In this document: positions 8,870 through 19,300 of the stretch, piece after piece | Layout of the letters: each line of letters begins with the position of its first letter | How positions within the stretch are numbered: position 1 is the stretch's first letter | NCBI RefSeq assembly: GCF_022539505.1 | Contig: NC_061510.1 | Span: 392,566,249-392,630,248, forward strand | Direction of reading: 5' to 3' | Source of the DNA: Lolium rigidum | Taxonomy: Eukaryota > Streptophyta > Magnoliopsida > Poales > Poaceae | Length of the DNA stretch: 64,000 nt | Position numbers and translations under genes: made by a program | Notes under the pieces: model-generated | The model's database searches: none | Told to the model about the DNA's origin: nothing | What the model saw: only the letters and a program-made list of their open reading frames with translations

Positions 8870-11520
8870 TCAAGACTTTCTCGGAGCGTGGATAAAACCG
8901 CCGCCTTTCTTCAAGCACATCCATGAGCGGTAGTCGTCACCCTGCATTTGGAGCATTGTGTCTATGTCACTGTTTGATGGCTGATAGCCGGCGAAGAACT
9001 CCCCCGCGCTTCTAACGACATCTTGATGGATGATTTCACAAAACTCTACTTGGATGCGGAAGAAGTCTTGCTTGATGCCGTCGTCAGGGACCCGCGCCAA
9101 TTTGTTGGCCCGGTCTACGAGATGCTCGGGTAGCGTAAGCTGCTGCTGGTCCCGTATGAACTTATCCATGTGATAGAGGGCGTAGTAGGCATCCTTGTTA
9201 CTAGAAGGCGGCTTCTTGACGCAGGGAAACTTTGTTTGGTGCTTGAACACATGCTTCCCGTACCTAACATTTGGCCTCTCGCATGTTGCCTTTCGCTTTG
9301 ACGTAGCCATTGAGAGCATCATCAAGTACGGCCTTGACATTCGTGTAGTCCGTGGTTGACTTACCGTCCGCATCGAGGTATGTGGCCACGGAATGCTTAG
9401 GGGTTATGGAGATGAGTGTGAAGGTTTTGTCTCTGCGTAGAACACATAATGTTTAAGAACATGACGATTGAAATCTAAAAAAATCACGAGTTAAGACCGG
9501 TACGGTGAGGGGGTGACTTACTCGGGAAATACAGGCGAGGAGGATGTTACACTTCTTCTGGTTCGCTAGAAAGAAGTCTTTGAGGTATCCACTCGCGACT
9601 GCCCGGTCTCCGGCGGTGGCCAAGTGGACAGCACGCATGTAGAAGGGGTCGGCTATCGCGATGTCCGGGATGTTGTGTCTAATGATCCGCATCGCCTTGC
9701 TGAGTGAGTATAGGCGAATGAAGGTGTAGTGCAACGGATAACTGTTCAGCATGGCGAAGATGTCATCATACCGCAGGAAGATATTCTCCGCGAAGCCACT
9801 ATCGACAAAGCCATGGCCCGAGGGCACCTTGGCAACATACACTGGGTATCCATGATCTTTCTCCCTGAGACGCCGCTCCTCCATAAACATAACACCGTCA
9901 ACCGAGAGATCGCATAGGACCGGGTGCAGCATCGTACAATCTTTGAATTAGCATCCGCTCACCCGACACATGCACCCTCGCCTCTATATTCTTGGGCACT
10001 TGGTGGCCCGTCCCGAGCACGGATAGGTGCCGGCTGGCCGGCAGACTTGTCATCCTTCTTCTTTCTTTTCCGTCCCTTCGGCTTCGTTTTTACCGGGACT
10101 GCATTCTCCTCTTCGCAAGCCTTCTTCGGTGTGTTAGGACCGATAACACTTCTCACCTCGGCTATCGGCTGAGTCTCGGTGAAATCGGCAGCTGGAGGCG
10201 TCTCCGAGAACGGAATAGGCGTCGCTTGTTGCAATAGGTTTTCCCCTCGGCGGCGGCTTGAGAGGGTTGGCTACTGAGATCGTAGTCCATCACCCCAAAA
10301 TCGAAGTTGCGGTCCGGTGTTGGCGAACGTATCGTCGTCGTCCGGACCATCGTTCGGATCCTGTGCCATCCGCATGTCCACATCGGCCGATGGCGGCACC
10401 GTTGGGGTGGTCTTGCCATGGCTTGGCGCCGGCACGGCCGGGGGTGCTGTCTCGTGGGGTGGTGTCCCTCGCCCCCAAACGAATCCGGCTCTTTGGCCAA
10501 ACCATGGACCAATTGAAGCAATGCTTTGGAGGGTAAGGACCTCATCTTCGTTGGCACCATGGGGTTGAAAGGGAGGTAGCACGTCGTCGTAGCCGCTAAG
10601 CACCCGAACCAGTTGAATCCTATACACGTCGGGTTGCATGGGTCTACCGTGTAACTGACGGTTGCTCGGGTGAACGATTTTGGCCTTGGCAACATCGATC
10701 AACTCGCCGTTCACAAACTGCAGGAGAGTGCATGGGACGTCGATGGCGGAGCTCTGCGGAAAACATGTAGGGCGTTAGGGATGGCTAGCTAGTCAAAGGC
10801 AAGGATATGGAAGTCATTGGCCAAGGGTTGGTTACCGTGATGGCGTCCAGCTCGGCTAAGGTCGAGGCACCGCCGGCGGCGGGCGTGCAACTGATGGAGT
10901 GGCCGCTTGTTGGCGCGGTGCCGGGCGGCGTATTATCCGCAGCGATGGGTGCATTGAGCTGAAGTAATGGCGCCGCGGGAGACACCAAGGTTGGCGCCGC
11001 GGGAGCCACCAAGGTTGGCGCCGCCGGAGCCACCAAGGTTGGCGCCGCCGGAGCCACCAATGTTGGCGCCGCCGGAGACACCATTGTTGCCGCCTGCGGA
11101 CTCACCGATGGCTCCACGCTGTGGGAGTTGCTGCCCGTGAAACTGGGAACCGGGGGAGGCCCCTTTTTTCCTCCCTCATACCACGCGTCCAGACCGGCAA
11201 CCAAGGTAGGGATGAGGGAGCTAAGCGTCGTGCCCACTTGGTCCTCCACTTGCTGTCGTTGCGTCCTCTGTTGGGTCTCCACGATTTGTTGCACTTGTTG
11301 CCGCACTTGCTCCTCGACCAATGTCGGGATCTGCGCAACTTGTGCCTTGAGCTGTGCGACCTCCTTCTCATCGATGGTGGCCTTTCTCTCCTTTTTCCCC
11401 GACTTATAGTATTCTGACCATTTCATAGAGCATCCTTCGCCGACCACACGACCGGCCGACGTCGGCTTACTCAATGGATCCCTCTTCTTGTGGGCATTCA
11501 ACGCCCTATTTAAAGGGTTG
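8870..11520 (-). pseudogene. CACTA-2 second gene, Ulp1 (C48)-like protease relative, catalytic Cys lost
   Basis: The N-terminal part is missing; the gene starts within DNPLNRALNAHKKRDPL at about 11530. It continues with a coiled-coil, Gln-rich region, then a run of APTLVAPA-type repeats (about 11075-10975). A splice donor at 10835 and acceptor at 10754 lead to the exon ELIDVAKAKIVHPSNRQLHG (10753 to about 10230). Further exons cover 9932-9490 and 9432-8870. The protease-like end has ITPKHSVATYLDADG (His and Asp regions), but where relatives have an Asn-x-Cys-Gly-Tyr-Tyr motif it reads SSNKDAYYALYHMDKF, so the nucleophile is replaced. Frame changes near 10255, 9950 and 9260 add to the damage. 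Exon joins are approximate. Confidence 0.75.
10970..11080 (-). repeat. Tandem coding repeat in the CACTA-2 second gene
   Basis: A 27-bp unit (GGCGCCGC(C/G)GGAG(C/A)CACC plus AAGGTT) is repeated about five times. On the minus strand it encodes the nine-residue theme APTLVAPAA. This low-complexity linker separates the coiled-coil part from the downstream domain. Confidence 0.75.
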
Positions 11521-13865
11521 TCCCAAGGGGCACACTGCGAGGAGCTCGCACAGTATCACCACGATCTCTTCCTGTAGCCTTCTAAGTTGCCTCACGCCAA
11601 CAGACTTCCGAGAGATGACGTCGAAAAAGTTGCATAGGCCAAAAAGCGTTTCACGGACGTGCGCGTCCATGATCCCACGGATTGCAACCGGAAGTATCTG
11701 CGTCATCAGCACGTGACGGTCGTGAGACTTCATCCCGCTGAACCTCTGCTTCGTTTTGTCTAGGTAATCGCTTATCTTCCCCGCGTAACCGTAGGGAAGT
11801 TTTACTCCTAGGAGACAGTCGAAAAACTGCTCGATCTCCTTCCGACTTAGAGTGAAGCACGCGGGGGCAGTAATATTCAATCTTTTTGGCATTTTTGCCC
11901 TTGCGACGACTTTGCGTGTCCTCCGCCTCATCATCGTCATCGTCATCATCATCATCATCATCATTAGGGCGTCCCGCGTGAAGCTCCTCCCCGATCCCAA
12001 TTGATTGCAAGTCGTACCTTGCTTTCGGCCCATCTTTGGTCTTCTCTGGCATGTTGAGGAGGGTACCAAGCAGACTCTCGCACACGTTCTTCGTGATGTG
12101 CATGACATCAAGGCTGTGAGGCACACGGAGGATCTTCCAGTACGACAAGTCCCAGAAAACAGACCTCGTCTTCCATACCTTAAGCAGCGGCTCCGGCGCC
12201 TTTCGCTTCTTTCCCGGCGGTGGGCACTCTTTCCAATTTTTCAATAGCTCGTCTATTTGCTCGCCGCTTCTCGTACGTGGCAGTCTTTGGGGTTCGTCTT
12301 GACCATCGAACAGATCCTTGCGTTTCCTCCATGCGTCGTCCTCGCGAAGCCACCTTCGATGTCCCATGAACACCGTTTTCGAGGACCCGGGATCTCTATC
12401 TAGCTGGCGGTACGTTGTGTCGTCCATGCACCTGACGCATGCATTGAATCCGTGGACCACCTGCCCCGCGACATATCCGTAACCGAGAAAGTCGTGCACC
12501 GTCGTGAGCAGTGCGGCTCTCATAGGAAAATATTCTTCCGCGGTGGCGTCCCACGTATTGGCAGGCGTGTCCCATAGCATGGCTAGCTCCTCTTTCAGAA
12601 GCCCCATATACAGATTGATGTCGTTCCCTGGTTGTTTCGGCCCTTCAATTAGCATACTCATTTGAATGTACTTCCTCTTCATGCACAACCAGGGGGAGGT
12701 TGTACATCCACACAAACACGGGCCGGGTGCTATGCGTGCTGCTCCGGCTGCCAAACGGATTGACTCCATCGGTGCTCGCGCCCAGCCTTATGTTCCTAGG
12801 ATCGTCCCCAAATTCGGGTACTCGAGGTTCAACGCATTCCACCGGCTAGCATCCGAAGGGTGTCTCAACATCCTGTCCTTTTTCTTTTTGTCCGGATCAT
12901 CTGCGTCATCTTCTACCTTCCTCATCTCCGCGTGCCGGCGCATTAGCTTTGCTTGCTTAGGATCCGCGAAATACCGCCGCGGACGAGGAGTGATCGGAAA
13001 GTACCACACCACCTTCCGAGGAGCTTTCTTCCCCTTCTTGTACCGACCGACGCCGCACACCGGACATATGGTACACGCCGCGTGCTCGTTCCGATAAATG
13101 ATGCAATCGTTCAAGCACACATGATATTTCACATGCGGTAAATCCAGAGGACACACGATTTTCTTGGCCTCCTCGATACTAGTCGGACACGTGTTACCTT
13201 TGGGAAGACGTTCTCGCCAGAATGACATGTTGTCGTTGAAGGATGTGTCGGTCATTTTGTGCTTTACCTTCATCTCCGAGTGCCATGAGCGTTACTTTCA
13301 GGTGGGTATCCTCCGGCTCGCATCCTTCATACAATGGAGTAACCGCGTCTACCTCCGGTTGATCCATCTTGGCTTTCTCTCGGGCGGCGGCTCTTGCGTT
13401 ACTCGTACGCTTGAGAAGCAGCTCTTGAAGATAAGGGTCCTGCACCCAATCCATCGACGATGGTCCATCGTCTTCATCTTCATGATCGTCATGATGACCT
13501 CCATCTTGATCTTCCTCATCATCAGGTCCAGGATCTCCTACATTGTGATCATGATCATCTCCGGGATCTTCTACATCCCGATCATGCCCGAGATCTTCTA
13601 CATCCCGATCACCTCCTTCCTTATTTCTTGTTGAAATCCCATGGACAAATTCATAATCATCTTCGTCGCCTTCCCACCGATAGCCATCCATGAAACCACG
13701 CATGAGAAGGTGGTCCCGCACCATATCGGCTTTAGGGTCCATAAGGCTCGTCAGCTTGCATCTTCGACACGGACATCTTATCTCCTTTTGGTTATTTCTA
13801 ATCATCTCGGCTGTCGCGGCTTTCAAAAACCTAGCCACAACGCCTTCGCTCATCATGCGGACCAT
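11521..13865 (-). pseudogene. tnp2: TNP2 transposase of CACTA-2, C-terminal half deleted
   Basis: A splice acceptor (CCCGCAG) just before the ATG at 13865 supports this start (MVRMMSEGVVARFLKAATAE). An acidic His/Asp-rich linker (about 13600-13470) is followed by NMSFWRERLPKGNTCPTS and a zinc-ribbon-like block with CTICPVCG (about 13060). The tnp2 core (GPKQPGNDINLYMGLLKEEL, LDVMHITKNVCESLLGTL) lies at 12700-12060. An Asp run of eleven residues occurs near 11960. Frames break near 13255, 12810 and 11890. The reading stops being TNP2 at about 11530 after ILCELLAV, and the usual DUF4218 and DUF4216 blocks are absent. In the family this is the catalytic transposase. Confidence 0.88.
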
Positions 13866-14519
13866 GGTCGCCTGCGGGTATAGAGAAAATGGATATCTTA
13901 GCATACCAAAAGAAAATTTTGGCATGACCTTCCCTAAAAATAGGACATATGTATATGCGTAGTATGCCCACTATTCGCCGAAACGGAAATGAATCAACGT
14001 TTCGGCAAAATATTGGCAACTCCATCGCATTTCAAATCCCTGCAAACAAACACATGCAACACATGTGTGGATCGGAGGCTTTGCATATACAACACATGTG
14101 GAGGCTTCGCATACAACACACATGCACGTGAGACGCTTTTCGCGCATGCGCACACAATACATGAGCTTCGCATAACATATGTGCACACACACGTGTGTGT
14201 GCAAGACGATCGGAACCGTTCACACACAAAGCATAAAACCAACAAAGTTACCGATACGTCGAGACCTAGAGTGTTGGATGAGGTGAAAAGTTGAGATTGA
14301 GTAGGGTATTGAGCTAAGAAAGCTTCACCATTACTTACCTATGAAGAAAATTAAGTTTACCAACTTAATTTTGGTGAATGAAGAGGTGAAAATGAGGTGG
14401 GAAGGAGGGGCAACACGACCAGATCCAGATTTGGTGGGAGGTGGTGGTGGAAGAGTGTTTGGGGAAAGTGGGTGGCACATGTGAGTGAGAGGGTGAAAAG
14501 CAGGAAATGGTCCCAGGTT
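13866..14519. other. CACTA-2 leader / 5' intron region of TNP2
   Basis: No coding signal is visible. 14040-14215 is rich in ACACATGTG and TGCGCACACA repeats with several alternating purine-pyrimidine runs. 14340-14520 is purine-rich. The splice acceptor at 13873-13871 implies that an intron of the TNP2 leader lies here. Confidence 0.5.
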
Positions 14520-15000
14520 AGCAGTGGCGCACCACCTAGCCGTGCGCCACTGCTAGGGTGACATAGCAATGGCGCCATTGCTAAGTGGTGCGCCACCTGC
14601 TCACCCGGTACACTGCAAACCCACGCCCCGCCCAACTTAGCGGTGGCGCATCATGTGGGCGGTGCGCCATAGCTAGTAGTGGCGCACCACGCGGTGCGCC
14701 ATTGCTAAAGCCCTCACCTCTAAACGGCCCCGGCCACCTCCTAGCAGATGGCGCACCACTAAGCCATGCGCCATAAGTAAGCAAAGTAGCGGTGGCGCAC
14801 CATGGAGACGTGCGCCACTATTAGTTTTGGGTAGGAGCTGGCCTCCTGCCGAGAATTAGTAATGGCGCACCACCAACAAGGTGCGCCACTACTACATTTG
14901 TAACGATGGCCCACCATTTTGTGGTGCGCCACTGCTAAGTAGTAGTGGCGCACGGCCATCATGGTGCGCCACTGAAGTCAACCTTACGGCTAGGCCTTTT
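14520..15000. repeat. CACTA-2 subterminal repeats, right (5') end
   Basis: Repeated direct and inverted copies of the GTGGCGCACCAC / GTGCGCCACTGCTA motif run up to the terminal GCCTTTTCCTAGTAGTG. As this is the 5' side of TNP2 in CACTA-2, the block probably also contains its promoter. Confidence 0.85.
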
Positions 15001-15010
15001 CCTAGTAGTG

Positions 15011-15112
15011 CCTCCTTGCTGCCGCCTCCTGCCGCTGCAGCTCCTCCCACTCCTCTATCTCCGCGAGCTGCGGGTCCACCTCCACCGACGGCGGGTGCGG
15101 CTTTGGGGGCAT
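15011..15112 (-). pseudogene. CACTA-1 accessory ORF, N-terminal part (split by CACTA-2)
   Basis: The ATG at 15112 opens 34 codons (MPPKPHPPSVEVDPQLAEIE onward) that end exactly at the CCT duplication and continue in frame at 6639. MPP- plus a basic/proline start resembles the start of the AP2-type ORF in CACTA-3 (MPPRRRG), but no AP2 domain is present here. Upstream, the divergent Ulp1-like gene shares the intervening region, so the spacer 15113-16385 is probably a bidirectional control region. Confidence 0.65.
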
Positions 15113-15174
15113 TGTGCAATGGGCTAGGGTTTGGTGATGAGCGAAGTGGGAGAGACGGGGACGTACTACTTATA

Positions 15175-15432
15175 GAGGGAAAATATCCCGCGCGGCGCCG
15201 TGGCGGGAAAATATCCCGCGCGCCGTTTGCGTCGTGGCGGGAAAATATACCGCGCGCCGCTTGCGTCGTGGCGGGAAAATCACGCGCGGTGTCGTCGCGT
15301 GGCGGGAAAATATCCCTCGCGTCGTGGCGGGAAAATATCCCGCGTGGCGTCGTTTGAAGGGAACCTACAAAGCGCGGCGTCGTGGCGGGAACCTATCCCG
15401 CGCGAAACACGCAAAAAATGGCGGGAAAATAC
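15175..15432. repeat. Array of GGCGGGAAAAT motifs (E2F-like sites)
   Basis: GGCGGGAAAAT occurs near 15202, 15236, 15270, 15302, 15327 and 15419, with a variant GGCGGGAACC near 15384. Several continue as ATATCCCGCGC, making each unit palindromic. TTTTCCCGCC, the complement, fits the plant E2F consensus TTTSSCGC. The array lies directly upstream of the minus-strand accessory ORF and 1 kb upstream of the Ulp1-like gene. A regulatory role is inference. Confidence 0.65.
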
Positions 15433-15454
15433 GAAAGGCAGCGAAAAAGGGGTC

Positions 15455-15540
15455 TTTTGCACCGGTTGGTGGCTCGAACCGGTGCAAAAGGGTCTTTTGC
15501 ACCGGTTCGAGCCACCAACCGGTGCAAAAGGCCCTATAAC
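15455..15540 (+). promoter_or_regulatory. Internal palindromic promoter block of the Ulp1-like gene
   Basis: TTTTGCACCGGTTGGTGG and its complement are arranged as nested inverted repeats, each flanked by CTTTTGCACCGG, then followed by CCCTATAACTG (TATA-like) at 15533. The motif is the same as at the element ends. It thus looks like a copy of the terminal repeat placed in front of the second gene. Confidence 0.65.
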
Positions 15541-16385
15541 TGCGCGCGCCCCACTCCTTCTTCCTCATTCGCGCGAGGAGAACTAAGACGCCGGCAGGCT
15601 GCCCAATTTTCGCACCGCCGACGCCATCCTCCTCCCGCGCGCGCCCGCCGGCCTCCCGCGCCGCCACCTCCTCCTCCACCCGCACGCCCTCCCCTCCGCC
15701 GTCCCCGGCCTCCTCCGCCGCGCGTGCCGCCTCCTCCGTGCCGCGCGCCGCCGACCGCCACCCGCGCCGCCGCCCCCGCGCGCCGACCCCATCTCCGGCC
15801 GGCGCAGCCGGCTAAGGTGTGTGAGCCCCGGCTTGTTTTTTTCTTTATTTTTCTATCTCTAGTTAAATTGGTTAGAAAATATTAGTTAGAAAAATTTAGG
15901 GTTAGAAAATATTAGTTAATTTAGAGATAGAAAAATTTGTTAGATAATATTTGTTAATAAAAATTTGTTAGAAAATTTGTTAGAAATATTAATTTACAGT
16001 TAGAAAAATTTATATATGTTAGAAAATATTAGTGAAATTTATATGTTAGAAAATATTAGTGAAATTTATATGTTAGAAATATTTGTTAGAAAATATTAGT
16101 TAGATAAAAATGTAGTTAGAAAATATTTGTTACACATTTATATGTTAGAAATATTTGTTAGAAAATATTAGTGAAATTTATATGTTAGAAATATTTGATA
16201 GATAAAAATGTATGTGTTAGACAAAAGTAGTAATATTTGTTGCTAATTTGAGCATTATCCTTAATTTGCACTTATATATATGTGTAACTCTAATATTTGA
16301 TCATGTATTTATATCATTATCTTGGTTAATTACTGCTTCGTTGTGTTTATAGCATTAGAATAACTTGTAAGTCTTTGCAGAAACT
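15541..16385 (+). other. Leader of the Ulp1-like gene: GC-rich block then AT-rich repeat
   Basis: 15541-15815 is GC-rich with CCG/CCT repeats. 15855-16215 is a degenerate repeat built from TTAGAAAATATTAGT and AAATTTATATG units. The TTTGCAG at 16374-16380, six bases before the ATG, is a good splice acceptor, so most of this is probably a 5' UTR intron. CACTA-3 has the same plan at 54870-55900. Confidence 0.6.
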
Positions 16386-19300
16386 ATGGAACGAGACCTA
16401 GAAAAAGAATACCTCGTCGAGGAGATTATCCGTGATGATGAGGATATCACCTCTATTTACCTAAACCAATCCGGCGAGGGAGACGAGCGAACCCGTGGAG
16501 ACGCCTCCGGTGAGGAAGATGAGCAAGACCACCGCGGAGACGGCTCCGGTGAGGGAGAAGGTGACGACTGCGAGCGAGAAGCTCACGACGCCGAGGTGTA
16601 TATATATTAATTAACCAAGCCTCCAGATTTGTGCATATACATGTATTAACGTTGTTTCTTCTTTTAGAACTCCCGATCAACAAACTCTATTGCAGAACTA
16701 AACAAGGCGCGGCCAGAAAGATGGAAGACCATGAAAGGTGCACCATCACGGAAATCGCGATAGATGGCGAACCGATTTCTCCCAAGGCTCACGCAAAAAA
16801 GTTTGTAAGTCAATGCGGAGTTATTGTTAGGGACACCGTCCCGATCACCACTCAAGAATGGAAGAAACCTGGAAAGGGGGGGCGAAGGAGTTACTTATGT
16901 CGACACGAGATTAAAAAGTCTGTTGTTTAGGAAGGCTGGCTGGTAAATTTCATCTTTCCGGAGCCAGCCGGCTACGATAGTGAGAATGACAGGCCAGACC
17001 CTGAGGATCCCGAGCTGAATAGCGTACAACGAAGAGTTAAGAAGTGGGCTCTTAAGAAGATGGCACTATAGTTCAACGACTACAAGAAGAATTTGGACAA
17101 CTTCTTTGTCAAGAAAGGGAAGACTCCTGATTTCAATGGCCCCTATGAGAAGATAAAGGACCACTGGGAGCAATTTGTGAAGAACAAGAAATCGGACAGG
17201 GCAAAGAAAAGGTCAGACACCAATACGAAAAATGCTTCTAATAAGATGTACTTCCATACCATGGGGCGAGGAGGCTACAAGGCTGGCAGGCCTAAGTGGG
17301 AGAAATGGGAGAATGAGCTAAATAAAAAGGGGATCCAGCCAGAGGTACTGAAATGGAACCAGCGGTCAAGGGATTGGTTTTACGCGCATGGGGCCACGTT
17401 GGACGCACAAGGGTTATGCATATATACACAAAGACATCGGGAAAACCCACTTCCCATCGAAGCCTTTAGAAATGTTGCAAAGGAAGTTGAAGAGGGGAAG
17501 TTCCGTCCCGAAAGAAAGAAGGACCAGCTCACACGCGCCCTTGGGAATCCTGAACACTCAGGACGAACACGAACCACATCGAGGTGGCAAGCCGTGGTGT
17601 ATTGGGTTTCCTGCGAAACGAAGAAATATCCCGATAGAAGCCGTCGGAGGCAAAAGGATGTGGTTCACGAACGCGTTGCTAAGCTAGAGGAGCAAGTGAG
17701 GATGATAATGCCGAGCTCGAGTCACGGTCACCCAACCTCAACCTAATCCGCGGATAGAAGAAGTTGCATTCGATGCTACCGGCCGGGGATCTCGGCGGAA
17801 AGCGGCGTGGCTTCCACGGAGCTGCCCGGTGATGATGCACATGTGGATCCGCGAGATGGCTCCTCCCTCCCATGTGGATCCGCGAGATGGATCTTGATCT
17901 CTACCACAGGGACTTTATCACAGAGTCTACACCTTGTGAGCTACATTTCCAAACGATGGGCTACTTAACGCTCAAGGCGGCGGTCGGCTATGTCTTACCG
18001 CCGATGCACGATCAAAGATACCACTTCAATCCGGTTCCACCTGGCTACGTCTGTTGCCGGGGTGGATCAAGTTATGGATGGGTATGGGCCGGCGAGGCTT
18101 GACCACCCTGCCGGTGAAGGGGATTTGCTAGAGCTGGGAGAAGCCAAGAACACTACAGTTCTATGGCGAAAGGAATTCTTTGTGATTCCGGGTTGGAAGG
18201 CGCCAACAAGGTCTCCACCGAGACAGCATTCTCCACCGATGCAACCGTTTCCAGTGCGTGAGCCTTCCCCGCCAGCGCGTGAGCCTTCCCCGCTAGCGCG
18301 TGAGCCTTCCCCGCTGACGCGTGAGCCTTCTCCGCCGCCGCAGCCCAAGTCTAAGAGCAAAAGGCGGACCTCTACGACACTGAGTCGTAACAAATCACCG
18401 AGACGCAAACAAGAGCCCCTCCCAAGAGTGCCTAAGGTTCCTCCCAAGGGACCTTATGACTATACAGTTGAGGAAAATGCCAAGATCGTAGCTGAACAGC
18501 ACAAGCAACAAATGTTGAAACTGAAAAAGCCCCAGCTTGAGCCGAAGCCAGCTATATCTCTGGAAAAGAAGTTGAAACTGCTGAAGAACCTTCATCAACC
18601 TGAGCCAAGTCTTTCATCGAACTATGACCGGTCTATTCGCAAGTCAAATGTGTTAGCAAGAGAGCGGTGGGAAAATAGTAAGGTAGAAGGGATACCAGTT
18701 CCCCAGCTTGGAAACCAGAAAAACTCGTGCCCCCCGCTCCAAGTGTATCCCGATGTCCTAGCGTGCCTTGATCCGACGACGGTAAAACTATACAAAGATG
18801 AGGCAGATGCGGCCGGTATGAGTATTCCTGAGTACTTAAGCCGCATCGAATTCATGTTCAAGGGTGATGATGTCCAAATACCATACCAGTACAAGTACGG
18901 GCAACCTCTTGTCAGAGCTGAGGAGTTGCCTAATCTATCAACACAACTGCGAAGACTGCATAATTGGTACATGGATGCATTTAAGGATGGTAAGAACTGG
19001 ATCATGGTGGCAATCAAAGATGAGCACTACGGGCGAAATGACGTGATGAACATCGAATTTTGTGAATTATTTCAGTTATTCAACCAAGACGCCCTCGACA
19101 AATCTCTGCTGAGTGCCTACTGTCTATAAGTATTATTTATGTAATTAAGTCTCTACCGTGGCTCGTCCATTGCATGCATATAACCATACTCTCACTGTAT
19201 TATGCAGAATGAAGATCCGCGAATGCCGCAAGGGGCAAATCTATGATCTTGGGTTCGTTGACCCATATACCGTGAATGGGTATACTGTCGACAACTCTCC

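Larger units (their letters stand above)
6643..15010 (-). mobile_element. CACTA-2 transposon, 8.4 kb, nested in CACTA-1, TSD CCT
   Basis: The left end is CACTACTAGGAAAAAGGC at 6643 and the right end is GCCTTTTCCTAGTAGTG at 15010, giving inverted termini that differ by one A. CCT is duplicated at 6640-6642 and 15011-15013. The genes read on the minus strand: a 5' TNP2 fragment (13865 to about 11525), an Ulp1-like gene (about 11520-8870), a hairpin array and a small viroplasmin-like ORF. An internal deletion and frameshifts make it non-autonomous. Its subterminal motif (GTGGCGCACCAC type) differs from that of CACTA-1, so it is a different family. Confidence 0.93.

Noticed and set aside
14981..15010. 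Treating CACTA-1 right of 15010 and left of 6643 as two different elements
   Set aside because: The accessory ORF joins in frame across the CCT duplication, and the subterminal motif is the same on both sides, so it is one element.
15534..15885. Pro/Arg-rich ORF of 167 aa (plus) and Gly-rich ORF (minus)
   Set aside because: Low-complexity GC-rich leader of the Ulp1-like gene; both strands are open and no domain is seen.
18067..18447. Minus-strand ORF with GEGSRASGEGSR repeats
   Set aside because: It is the mirror of the REPSPPA coding repeat of the plus-strand gene.
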